Origin: Microvirga flavescens
Lineage (GTDB): Bacteria > Pseudomonadota > Alphaproteobacteria > Rhizobiales > Beijerinckiaceae
Assembly (NCBI RefSeq): GCF_003290125.1
Contig: NZ_QMKH01000002.1
Coordinates: forward strand, 62,001-126,000
DNA: 64,000 nt
Direction of reading: 5' to 3'
Shown here: piece by piece, positions 8,121 to 15,630 of the stretch
How the letters are laid out: each line of letters opens with the position of its first letter
Numbering within the stretch: the first letter of the stretch is position 1
Notes under the pieces: generated by a model
The model's input: only the letters and a program-made list of their open reading frames with translations
The model's database searches: none
Told to the model about the DNA's origin: nothing
Program-made: the position numbers and the translations under genes

Positions 8121-9536
8121 TTAGGAATGAGCCGCAGGAAAAGCCATCGAACCGACGTGCCTTGCAGGAACATCGGATATCTTGTCGCCTTCGCGGGCGA
8201 CAACCCAGAAGAACACCAGCGTCAGTAAAACGGGTGTCGCGAAAAGCTCTGCTTCACCAAGTCCATTGAGGATCAAGTAGGCGACCACGAGATCGCGCGC
8301 CGGATCGGGGTTGAACAGATAGCGCCCGAGCAGAATGGCAAGCATCGCAAAGCCGGGAATGGAGCCGACGATGCCCAGAGAGAGAAGGCTCTGGAGAAAC
8401 ATGTTATGCGTGTTGATGGCCGTTCCGGTGAAGTTCGCCCGCACGCTCCGCGCAATCAGATCCTCGGTGCCGTTGAAGCCCCAGCCAAAAAGCGGCCTCT
8501 CGAGAAGCCGCTCGAGCGCAACGCCCCATATTTCCGTGCGCCCGGTCAGGGTGAACACCTCGTCGGAGAGGCCCGTGCGGCTGAAGCTGCCGAGAAACTC
8601 CTTGATGAGCTCCCCGCCCCCGACCGCGATGATGAGCAGGAGAATGGCCAGCGCCAGCGCCGCCAGGAAGACGACGATAGGGCCAAGCGGGCTTTTCCGG
8701 AAAAAGACGACAGCGCCCGCTGCGCCGACGGCAATGAGTGCGGTTCGGCTCTGTGCGGCAAGAAGAACGAGAACACCGAACAGGAGCAGCGCCGCGAAAG
8801 CGGATTTCGAGATCAACTGCCGCCGAAAGCTGATGATGACGAGAACGATGAAAATACCGACCTGTTGCCCCAGCACATTCGGATGCCCGGCAAGTCCGCG
8901 GAAACGCCATGCCGTCTCCTCTACGGAGGGCGGCAGCCATGCGATGTCGGGAGCAGCGAACAGGGTAAGAATGGAACAAGCGATGTAGGCGAACAGCGTC
9001 CAGAGCATGACGCGCAGCGCCCTCTCCTCGCCGAGATCGACGACGGCGAGGCAGGCCAGCGCAAGATACGCAAAAAGCCCGAACGCACTGGCCGCCGAGT
9101 AGAGCATAACCTCCGACCAGAGAGCAGAGACGAAAGCCACTCCCGCATAAGCCAGCGCGAAAAGGACAACAGGCTCCCTGAACAGATATACGATCTGCCG
9201 CCAGCGCAGAAGGGCAAAGGCGACGATGGCAGTCCATGCGGCGAACTTCGTGCCGTTCTGCCAATCAAGACCAACCTCGCCCAGAGGTCTCACCCGAAAG
9301 TTGAGGCTCAAGAAGAATATCGCGAAGATCAGCAGGAACGCCGTGGTCCGGGTGTGGTCCTTCGTCAGCGTTCTGAGCGCAAACCCGCCCACAAGAACTC
9401 CGGCAACAAGCAAAGGAGCCGTGTAGGCAGCGTTTCCGTAGTTCGCCGTTTGCGTGAGAAGCAGAACCCAGCAGAACGCAAGGGCCGGCGGAAGCCAGGC
9501 CAATGGCGACGCGCAAAGGTTCCGTATCGCCGTCAT
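8121..9536 (-). CDS. O-antigen polymerase/ligase family membrane protein (Wzy/ExoQ-like)
   Basis: A 471-aa polytopic protein with about 11-12 hydrophobic segments and the Wzy_C-type region around R-T-E-I-W, F-G-W-G-F-N-G and T-H-N-M-F-L-Q-S-L-L-S-L-G. In a Wzx/Wzy pathway this protein polymerises repeat units in the periplasm. O-antigen ligases share the same fold, so polymerase versus ligase is decided here only by context (a flippase, a chain-length protein and no other candidate in the operon). Its ATG overlaps the stop of the upstream Wzz-like gene (ATGA). Confidence 0.82.
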   Translation of the reverse strand: MTAIRNLCASPLAWLPPALAFCWVLLLTQTANYGNAAYTAPLLVAGVLVGGFALRTLTKDHTRTTAFLLIFAIFFLSLNFRVRPLGEVGLDWQNGTKFAAWTAIVAFALLRWRQIVYLFREPVVLFALAYAGVAFVSALWSEVMLYSAASAFGLFAYLALACLAVVDLGEERALRVMLWTLFAYIACSILTLFAAPDIAWLPPSVEETAWRFRGLAGHPNVLGQQVGIFIVLVIISFRRQLISKSAFAALLLFGVLVLLAAQSRTALIAVGAAGAVVFFRKSPLGPIVVFLAALALAILLLIIAVGGGELIKEFLGSFSRTGLSDEVFTLTGRTEIWGVALERLLERPLFGWGFNGTEDLIARSVRANFTGTAINTHNMFLQSLLSLGIVGSIPGFAMLAILLGRYLFNPDPARDLVVAYLILNGLGEAELFATPVLLTLVFFWVVAREGDKISDVPARHVGSMAFPAAHS

Positions 9537-10921
9537 GCCCTGCCTCGCAACAGGCCGGACAATGCTGTGATCACAGGCCGCCAGATCATCGTCAGACCGG
9601 CAAGAGTCGCCAACAGCAAAGTGCCCAGCGCGGTCAGGAGCGGATCGGGAAATGTCGCGCGCAGCGGCATTTCGGGTTGCGCCAGAACTTCGATATCAGG
9701 ACGCAGCGCATCGGCGCGAGCGGTCTGGTCACGAAGCCGCGTCAAGGCATCGTCGAGAACGGTCTTGTCGATGGAAGCCTCACGGCGCAGCTCTTCGAGT
9801 TTGATTTCAGCCTGGCGCCGCTGGGAAACGACGCTGCGGAGGGACTGGATTTCCTGCTGCAGAAGGACATCGCGCTGAGCGAGATTTTGCGCTTCGGCTT
9901 CCGCCGCCTGCCAGATCCGGCTTGCTTCCAGCGTGATCTCGGCATTGATCGCCTGCAGATCGCGCGCCAGCACGACAGGCTTCGCGAAAGTCGCTGCAAG
10001 GCTCTCCTTTAAACGTTGAACGGTGGGCGACGACAGAACCTCAGGCGATTGTTCGAGCAATCCCGCTTTCTGCAGCTGCGTGAGCGCCTGGGCCCGAGTC
10101 TTCGCTTCGATCGCGCGGGCGCGGACCTGCGCCGCTTCCGTGCCGAGGGATGTCAGTTGCTGGTCCAGGGCGATCTGCTCGCCGCTGTCGATGAGATTCG
10201 ACTGAACCATGAACTGACTGACCGTCCGCGAGGACGCATCGTACTTCGAACGCAGGATGGCGACGCGCTCGTTCAGCCAGCGCGTCATGCTGTCGATGCT
10301 CTGGCGCTTGCGGGCGAGCTGATCGTCCACATAGGCGGACAGCAGTGTCGAGGTCAGGGCAACAGCCTTCGCCGGGTCCGACGACCAGTATCCGAGCTTG
10401 ACCGTGTAAGAACGCCTGTCACGCGACACGTTGAGATGCTGTTGAAGCTTCTGCCGCAGTTCGGCTCGAATCTGGTCGGAATTTCTGGACGGTCCAGCGA
10501 GCGAAGGGACGACTACGCTCGCCCATTGACGCAGGCGACCGCTCACACCGCCGATGCGCCGGTTGAACTCAGGATCGTCTATGAGCCGATGGCGGTCTAT
10601 GACCGTCGCGGCGACACCGGGCGAGCCGATGATGTCGACCTCTGACTGGATGGCGCTCTCATCCAGAGACTGCCTCAATGCCGGCGCACGATCAGCGCGT
10701 CCCTCTTCATCGGTCGGGCGCATCACGATTGTCGCGTAGGATTCATAGCGACGCGGCAGAAGCGGCCAGGCGACAATCGCGACCAGAACGACAACTGAAA
10801 AGCCAAGCAAGAAACGTTGGGCGTTGGCCCGCCAATCCGCTCTCAACACATTGGGATGCCGGGGTGCTGCGCGTCCGATGGTCTCGAATGACATGTTGAA
10901 CTTAGGGGTAATCTCGTCCAT
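9533..10921 (-). CDS. Wzz/GumC-like polysaccharide chain-length determinant without kinase domain
   Basis: A 462-aa protein with a Wzz N-terminal domain: first membrane helix at about residues 34-52 and a long alpha-helical periplasmic region with coiled-coil-like heptads (about 150-400). It ends with P-x2-P-L-R-A-T-F-P-D-P followed by a second membrane helix near the C-terminus. No Walker motifs or tyrosine cluster follow, so it lacks the autokinase domain found in ExoP or Wzc. It probably sets polymer length with the Wzy-like protein. The start at 10921 has GGAGAGG 5 nt upstream. Confidence 0.85.
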   Translation of the reverse strand: MDEITPKFNMSFETIGRAAPRHPNVLRADWRANAQRFLLGFSVVVLVAIVAWPLLPRRYESYATIVMRPTDEEGRADRAPALRQSLDESAIQSEVDIIGSPGVAATVIDRHRLIDDPEFNRRIGGVSGRLRQWASVVVPSLAGPSRNSDQIRAELRQKLQQHLNVSRDRRSYTVKLGYWSSDPAKAVALTSTLLSAYVDDQLARKRQSIDSMTRWLNERVAILRSKYDASSRTVSQFMVQSNLIDSGEQIALDQQLTSLGTEAAQVRARAIEAKTRAQALTQLQKAGLLEQSPEVLSSPTVQRLKESLAATFAKPVVLARDLQAINAEITLEASRIWQAAEAEAQNLAQRDVLLQQEIQSLRSVVSQRRQAEIKLEELRREASIDKTVLDDALTRLRDQTARADALRPDIEVLAQPEMPLRATFPDPLLTALGTLLLATLAGLTMIWRPVITALSGLLRGRA

Positions 10922-10983
10922 GGCGCCTCTCCGATTACCGCTTCACGGATGCGGAACAGGTTTCAAGATCGAGGATGCGGAAA

Positions 10984-11838
10984 TCAGGTGCGTGCGAGAA
11001 CATAGAGGTGGCGCCTCATCGGCCCCGATACGAGGCGGAACGCTGCATACATCGGTGCCACCACCAGAAACTGACCAAAGTTCAGAAAGCCCGAAGCAAG
11101 GCAGTCGAGGCGGAAGCGCATTTCCTTGAGGCAATAACGCAATCCCCCGCGCCTGTTGTGAAGAGCGGCGGATGCACGAACGCGCACAAGAACCTTGGGG
11201 ATCACATGAAACCGCGCTCCGGACAGAGCGAGGCGCACGAAGAGATCGTAATCCTCGAGCATGCCGTATTTTGCACGATACCCGCCCACGCGGCGCAGCC
11301 ATTCCGCCTTGATGAAGAGTGTCGGGTGAACGATGACGTTTCGCCAGCGCAGCGCGCTCACGACCGCATCATGAGAGACAGGCGACACCTTCATCCGGGA
11401 CGGCGACCCATCCTCGAAAAACTCTTCTGACCATGACGAGATTACATCCGTACCGGGGTGAGCCTCCGCATAAGCGAGCTGCACCTGGATGCGGTCCGCA
11501 TCGCACAGATCGTCGCTGTCCATCCGTAGGATGAACGTGCCGATGCAGGAACCGAGGCCAGAATTCATCGCCTCGGCGAGCCCCTGTGACGTCTCATGTC
11601 GGATGAGAGTGAACAAGGGAACACGCTTGTCTTCCCTGTAGCAAGCGATGACGTCCTCCTGCTCCCCGTCTACAGGACCGTCCACCACGAGCACTATCTG
11701 GTCCGGTCGGCGGGTCTGCTGGAAAAGGCTTTCGAGCGAAGCCTTCAGGTTGCACGCCTTTTCCTTCGCATATGTCGACATCAGGACGCTGATCGTCGGC
11801 GACGAAAACGCATTGTTCATGGAACGACCCGCCGACAT
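10984..11838 (-). CDS. Glycosyltransferase family 2
   Basis: The 284-aa GT-A protein starts its fold with I-S-V-L-M-S-T-Y and has the D-x-D type metal site in R-M-D-S-D-D, followed by a G-x-L-E-D-Y-D-L-F-V-R-L block typical of GT2. The longer frame would overlap the sugar transferase gene by 76 bp; ATG 11838 lies 2 nt after that gene's stop and has GGGAG upstream. ATG 11820 is a second possibility. It is expected to add a sugar to the lipid-linked unit in the cytoplasm. Confidence 0.87.
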   Translation of the reverse strand: MSAGRSMNNAFSSPTISVLMSTYAKEKACNLKASLESLFQQTRRPDQIVLVVDGPVDGEQEDVIACYREDKRVPLFTLIRHETSQGLAEAMNSGLGSCIGTFILRMDSDDLCDADRIQVQLAYAEAHPGTDVISSWSEEFFEDGSPSRMKVSPVSHDAVVSALRWRNVIVHPTLFIKAEWLRRVGGYRAKYGMLEDYDLFVRLALSGARFHVIPKVLVRVRASAALHNRRGGLRYCLKEMRFRLDCLASGFLNFGQFLVVAPMYAAFRLVSGPMRRHLYVLART

Positions 11839-11840
11839 GA

Positions 11841-12560
11841 TTACCGCGCTCCCTGCCGCGACAGCACGACCATCGGAGTCCGTAAAAGGATGCTGGCATC
11901 GAGTGCCAAGTTCCATTCGCGCACATACCGTTCATCGAGCGCGACGCGCGTTGCATACCCGACATCGTTGCGGCCGCTGACCTGCCAGAGGCCCGTGATG
12001 CCGGGGCGCACACTCTTGTAGAACTCCACAGAGCTTCCGTAATGGGTGAGCTCACTGCTCGTCACAGGGCGGGGGCCGACGAGGCTCATGTCGCCGAGCA
12101 GTACATTGATGAGCTGGGGCAGCTCATCCAGGCTCGAGCTGCGCAGAAAGCGTCCAATCGCCGTCACGCGCGGATCGAAGTTCAGCTTCTGCTCGCGCTG
12201 CCACTCGATAGCCGCATGCGGATGGTGGGAAAGATACTCGTTGAGGCATCCTTCCGCATCGAGGATCATGGTGCGGAACTTGAGGCACCCGAAAACCTTG
12301 CCGCCACGCCCGATCCGCTTGTGCGCGAAGAAAACCGGACCGCCGTCCATCGCGACGAAAAGCGCGATGACCGCGAACAGCGGAAGAGCCAAAAAGAGAA
12401 GAAGCGCGGACGAGACGATATCGAATGCACGCTTTACGGCCAGTGCCAACCAGCGAAAGTTCAACTCGACCGGTGCGAGTGATGCGGTGAAGGAACCGGC
12501 CGCCTGCGGTTCACGAACCAGGACTGACGACGTTATCGACAACGAACGCTTATGACTCAT
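11841..12560 (-). CDS. Bacterial sugar transferase (ExoY-like priming hexose-1-phosphate transferase)
   Basis: The 239-aa protein has one membrane segment (about 50-70) followed by the conserved catalytic region: K-F-R-T-M, D-E-L-P-Q-L, G-D-M-S-L-V-G-P-R-P and G-I-T-G-L-W-Q-V-S-G-R. This family moves a sugar-1-phosphate from UDP-sugar to undecaprenyl phosphate, the first step of repeat-unit assembly. The start at 12560 has a strong GAGGAGGG upstream; the longer frame lacks one. It is the first gene of the operon. The donor sugar cannot be told from sequence. Confidence 0.9.
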   Translation of the reverse strand: MSHKRSLSITSSVLVREPQAAGSFTASLAPVELNFRWLALAVKRAFDIVSSALLLFLALPLFAVIALFVAMDGGPVFFAHKRIGRGGKVFGCLKFRTMILDAEGCLNEYLSHHPHAAIEWQREQKLNFDPRVTAIGRFLRSSSLDELPQLINVLLGDMSLVGPRPVTSSELTHYGSSVEFYKSVRPGITGLWQVSGRNDVGYATRVALDERYVREWNLALDASILLRTPMVVLSRQGAR

Positions 12561-13173
12561 TTGGCAATCCCTCCTCGGGGATCTCACGCATACCGACAGT
12601 AAAGCCTCACTCGGCGAACCTTCTGGCAATCAGCAACGCAGCTCATCATTCGCTGCATCTGCTGTCGTGAAACGCTGTCTTTGCAACGTTATTTTCACTC
12701 GCCAGCTAGTTTGCTTGGGTGCAAGGTTTGTTGTTCATGGAAATAGTTATTCAGGCGGTAGCTTAGCAATGACAACAAAGGGGTATTCGCCCTAAGGGAA
12801 AAGCCGCACCGAAGCGTAGCGCTTAAAGCCTACCTCTCTTCAGCGGAGTACCTCTTTGGGAGCAACGGCGCAGGCCGTGGCGATGGCTGCGGAGGTAATC
12901 CGAATCCCCATTGGTTCAGAGGTAGCCCAATCACTACAGTGCGTTTGATGAGGGGGAGAGGCTGCTCTCGCGGTGCGCCCCGCTTACGGCTTTGGCCCCA
13001 TCTGCAGAAGAATGGAACAACGGAGGCATCGAGCGGCATTTTCCTCGAAGGTGGCCTGCGCACAAACACAAGGCCACACGCTTTAGCCGGAAAGTTCAAA
13101 AGCAATAAAACTGACTAAACCGGACTTTCTTTTGATTGGAGCAAGGCGGGCATGACAAGCGGGAACCTGCTCT
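12561..13173. promoter_or_regulatory. 613-bp intergenic region upstream of the exopolysaccharide operon
   Basis: No convincing gene was found; the minus-strand frame at 12830-13105 is proline/arginine-rich and lacks coding character. The part nearest the operon is AT-rich and holds GTTGCAAAG (minus strand, 12687-12679, 127 bp upstream of the first start codon), the stretch GCAACGTTATTT at 12683-12694, and CCTAAGGGAA at 12791-12800. These recur near other genes of the locus. Confidence 0.45.
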
Positions 13174-13302
13174 ATGAGCAATCAAGGTCAGATACCGGGA
13201 CCTGGTGATGCGCAGCCTGGCGAGCACATCCGCCGGCACATCGCCCAGATTCTCAACCAGTTGTCGTCTAAATCCCACAAAGCGGGAAAACCGAACGACT
13301 GA
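13174..13302 (+). CDS. Possible 42-aa small protein
   Basis: A short frame, ATG to TGA, with codon use like the rest of the genome. The product is hydrophilic: a Gly/Pro/Gln-rich start, then H-I-R-R-H-I-A-Q-I-L-N-Q-L and a lysine-rich tail. The Shine-Dalgarno match (GGGAA) is weak. No family is recognised, and it may be chance. Confidence 0.3.
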   Translation: MSNQGQIPGPGDAQPGEHIRRHIAQILNQLSSKSHKAGKPND

Positions 13303-13313
13303 ATGGAGGGTGG

Positions 13314-13535
13314 TCAGGTCAGCTCGATGGAGAACATCGCCCGCCCGCCGGAATCGACAACCTCTAACCGCCAGTCTTCCCAATTGGCGATATCGTCGCC
13401 GATCTCCTCGCGCATTTCCTCAACCGCGCGGAGGGCTTGGGCGTGAGCCTGCATGATGTCCTCGACCTCGATCCCAACAGGGTCCGGGATCACCTCGTCC
13501 CCTCGCACGAGATTGAAAAAGCACCGCATCTTCAA
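13314..13535 (-). CDS. DUF6894-like small protein, 73 aa
   Basis: The pattern C-F-F-N-L-V-R-G-D-E-V-I-P-D-P-x-G-I-E-V, then an alanine-rich helix (A-H-A-Q-A-L-R-A-V-E-E-M), then W-x-L-E-V-V-D-x-x-G-R, matches my memory of the DUF6894 family, which is abundant in Methylobacterium, Microvirga and Bradyrhizobium. Function is unknown. ATG 13529 is an alternative start 6 nt downstream. Confidence 0.65.
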   Translation of the reverse strand: MKMRCFFNLVRGDEVIPDPVGIEVEDIMQAHAQALRAVEEMREEIGDDIANWEDWRLEVVDSGGRAMFSIELT

Positions 13536-13567
13536 AAGCAGAGGCTCCTATTCTGCATGCGGCAGCA

Positions 13568-13798
13568 TCATGATCGAACGCGACCACCCCCTGCCTCTCT
13601 CGAGCAGGTGAGTTCTGTGTAATTGCCCCGCTGCACCATGTCCAGCAACTGCCGACGGTACGAAAGCAGTACCCCCAGCAGGGTCAGAAAGGTCGCGAAA
13701 GGCTTGCCGCCTGCCGAAAGCTGGCTTTCACTCGCGAACCCGAGTCGCACGCACCCCACAACGTCTCGCTGAAAAAAAGCCTCACCAAAATCTGACAT
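13568..13798 (-). CDS. Hypothetical protein, 76 aa
   Basis: The first 60 residues have genome-typical codons and mixed composition (F-G-E-A-F-F-Q-R-D-V-V-G at the start, then a hydrophobic T-F-L-T-L-L-G-V-L-L stretch); the last 15 look less protein-like. ATG 13798 has GACGAGG just upstream; GTG 13804 is in frame. It is divergent from the LuxR-type regulator gene and shares its intergenic region. No family is recognised. Confidence 0.42.
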   Translation of the reverse strand: MSDFGEAFFQRDVVGCVRLGFASESQLSAGGKPFATFLTLLGVLLSYRRQLLDMVQRGNYTELTCSREAGGGRVRS

Positions 13799-14042
13799 GC
13801 GCACCTCGTCACTATTGACGATTGAAACCGCCTGCTTGATAGGCCGTTAGTATAAAACCAAAGAAACAACATTTCGCAACGTTATTTCTCTCTTTGATGC
13901 AAATCGATATCTTTATTGACGCAAGAAACGATTTGCATATTTAAACGTTTGTACGAAAGCGTACCTTAGGTTACCCTTTGGTTAACGTGGTGGTTGATAA
14001 CTTGAAACCTTGTTTCGAGAACGGGCCCAGAAAGGCTCTACA
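13799..14042. promoter_or_regulatory. Divergent AT-rich regulatory region upstream of the LuxR-type gene
   Basis: The region holds GCAACGTTATTT at 13876-13887, a long-spaced perfect inverted repeat (ATGCAAATCG at 13897-13906 and CGATTTGCAT at 13929-13938), and the GTACG-N4-CGTAC site at 13951-13964 followed by CCTTAGG. So many symmetric elements between two divergent genes point to a regulated promoter, perhaps with DNA looping. Confidence 0.5.
13951..13964. promoter_or_regulatory. Candidate operator GTACG-N4-CGTAC
   Basis: GTACGAAAGCGTAC has the same 5-bp arms as the perfect palindrome at 1330-1343. It lies 79 bp upstream of the regulator start codon, so autoregulation is one reading. Inferred only from sequence recurrence. 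Confidence 0.4.
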
Positions 14043-14882
14043 ATGCGCAAGTATAACGAACATATCAGCCTTGAGACCCCGATCCTATCGTCGGCCTCTG
14101 TAGCGCGCTCTTCGAACGCGTCGCCCATCGAATTTCCGCACGGCTCGCAAATGCCACGGCGAACCGCGACGTTCCTGGTCGAAACCAACATGCTTTTGCG
14201 TGAAGGCCTGGCCAGAATTCTTTCTGAGACGACATACAGCGTTGTGATGTCGGCCACCCGCTTCGGAGATCTGCAGGAAGCGCTGATCCCGCAGAGCGAC
14301 AATGTTCTTCTTGTGATCGGTGCCTCGGTCGGGAGTTCCGACTTCGCCGGGGCTGTTCAATCCTTCAAGCAACGCCGGCCCGGCGCGAGGGCTGTCGTCC
14401 TTGTCGACGCTTATGACCTTAAGCAAGTTCAAACCGCATTTCGCGCGGGCGTCGACGCCTTTCTGCTCAAGACGATCAGCTGCGAAGCGCTCATCAAGAC
14501 ACTCGATCTCGTGATGCTGGGAGAGTCGGTTTACCCCGCCGCAATTCTGATGCTCAGTCGGGAAATCGCCACCTCGCAGGCGGCCCTCTCTGCCGGCACA
14601 GTCGACGACCACGAGGAGCGTGCATCCGAGCCGGAAGTTTCCGAGGTGCAGAGCCTTGCCGAAAAGCAGCAACTGGAACGCCTCTCCTCGCGCGAGACGG
14701 TGATCCTCCGTTGCCTCATGGACGGTGAATCCAACAAGCTGATCGCGCGCAAGTTCGACATTGCCGAAGCGACCGTGAAGGTCCACGTCAAAGCCATCTT
14801 GCGCAAGATCCGTGCGAAGAACAGAACCCAGGCGGCGATCTGGGCGGTGAACCACCTGCGTCAGCAACACACGCACGCCTGA
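14043..14882 (+). CDS. LuxR/NarL-type transcriptional regulator with degenerate receiver domain
   Basis: The 279-aa protein has a receiver-like domain at about residues 40-165 and a LuxR helix-turn-helix at about 212-275 (L-S-S-R-E-T-V-I-L-R, S-N-K-L-I-A-R-K-F, T-V-K-V-H-V-K-A-I-L-R-K). In the receiver the acidic pair becomes L-V-E-T-N, and the position of the phosphoryl-accepting Asp (usually L-L-D-x-x-M-P) reads V-L-L-V-I-G-A. The Lys in F-L-L-K is kept. Phosphorylation is therefore unlikely. No histidine kinase is adjacent. ATG 14043 is preferred over an upstream start because the sequence before it looks non-coding. Its position suggests control of the exopolysaccharide genes. Confidence 0.85.
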   Translation: MRKYNEHISLETPILSSASVARSSNASPIEFPHGSQMPRRTATFLVETNMLLREGLARILSETTYSVVMSATRFGDLQEALIPQSDNVLLVIGASVGSSDFAGAVQSFKQRRPGARAVVLVDAYDLKQVQTAFRAGVDAFLLKTISCEALIKTLDLVMLGESVYPAAILMLSREIATSQAALSAGTVDDHEERASEPEVSEVQSLAEKQQLERLSSRETVILRCLMDGESNKLIARKFDIAEATVKVHVKAILRKIRAKNRTQAAIWAVNHLRQQHTHA

Positions 14883-14916
14883 CCGACGGCGCGCACCATA
14901 TTGGCCTACGCGACCT

Positions 14917-15594
14917 CTATCCCGCGTAGGCCTCTTTGGCGGTCGCGATCAGTTTTCGCCTGTTCAGAATGATGACAAGCGCGCGCCTGTGCTCGATCAT
15001 CTTTTGCTCCGTGAGTTTTTGGAGCGCCACGGTCACTGTTGCGCGGCGCACGCCCAGCATTGCCGCGAAGAACTCCTGGGTGAGCGGAATCTCGTTGTCG
15101 TCCAGGCGATCCTGCGCCATCAGCAGCCACCCTGCCAGACGCTCACCCACACTGCAGCGGCCATTGACGAAAGCCGCGTGCGCCAATTGAGCATTGTAAG
15201 CATGCGCGTAGAGCAAAGCCTGCCGCTTCAGGGCCGGGATTTGCTCCATGGCGAAACGCAAGTTCTGCGCCGTCATGCGCTGCGCCACTCCTGACACTTG
15301 AGCGTAGCAGTGATGATGGGCATAAGCCGCGCCGAGGACGACCGGAAGGCCGACCATGCCCTCGCGCCCGATGAGGGCGACTTCCATCTGCGACTTTGCG
15401 CTCCCGACCATAATTGAAGCGAAGCCCTTCTCGATGAAGTAGATATACTCGACAGGCCTTGAAGGATTGGCGAGGTGATCGCCGACGTCGATGCGAACAA
15501 GCTCGAGATGGGACCACAGCCGATCAAGATCCGTTTCCGGAAGCGCGGAAAGAATTTCGTTCCGGGAAAGTCCCTCTCGATCCGCGAGCCTCAT
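14917..15594 (-). CDS. Crp/Fnr family transcriptional regulator
   Basis: The 225-aa protein has an N-terminal cyclic-nucleotide-binding-like beta-roll (about 30-130; S-R-P-V-E-Y-I-Y-F-I-E-K-G-F region) and a C-terminal winged helix with the recognition helix near R-R-A-T-V-T-V-A-L-Q-K-L. There is no N-terminal cysteine cluster, so it is not an oxygen-sensing Fnr. ATG 15594 has AGGTGA at good spacing; GTG 15603 is in frame. It follows the epimerase gene by 36 nt on the same strand and is convergent with the LuxR-type gene. The ligand is unknown. Confidence 0.85.
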   Translation of the reverse strand: MRLADREGLSRNEILSALPETDLDRLWSHLELVRIDVGDHLANPSRPVEYIYFIEKGFASIMVGSAKSQMEVALIGREGMVGLPVVLGAAYAHHHCYAQVSGVAQRMTAQNLRFAMEQIPALKRQALLYAHAYNAQLAHAAFVNGRCSVGERLAGWLLMAQDRLDDNEIPLTQEFFAAMLGVRRATVTVALQKLTEQKMIEHRRALVIILNRRKLIATAKEAYAG

Positions 15595-15630
15595 GGGGTT
15601 CACCTATGTGGGAAGAGGGTTCCTTTCGTA

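Noticed and set aside
6727..8124. 465-aa plus-strand frame opposite the GT4 gene
   Set aside because: Shadow frame; no domain pattern and Arg/His-rich.
8406..9878. 490-aa plus-strand frame opposite the polymerase and Wzz genes
   Set aside because: Shadow frame spanning two real genes; highly charged low-complexity product.
12830..13105. 91-aa minus-strand frame in the intergenic region
   Set aside because: Pro/Arg-rich, no good ribosome binding site, no recognisable pattern.
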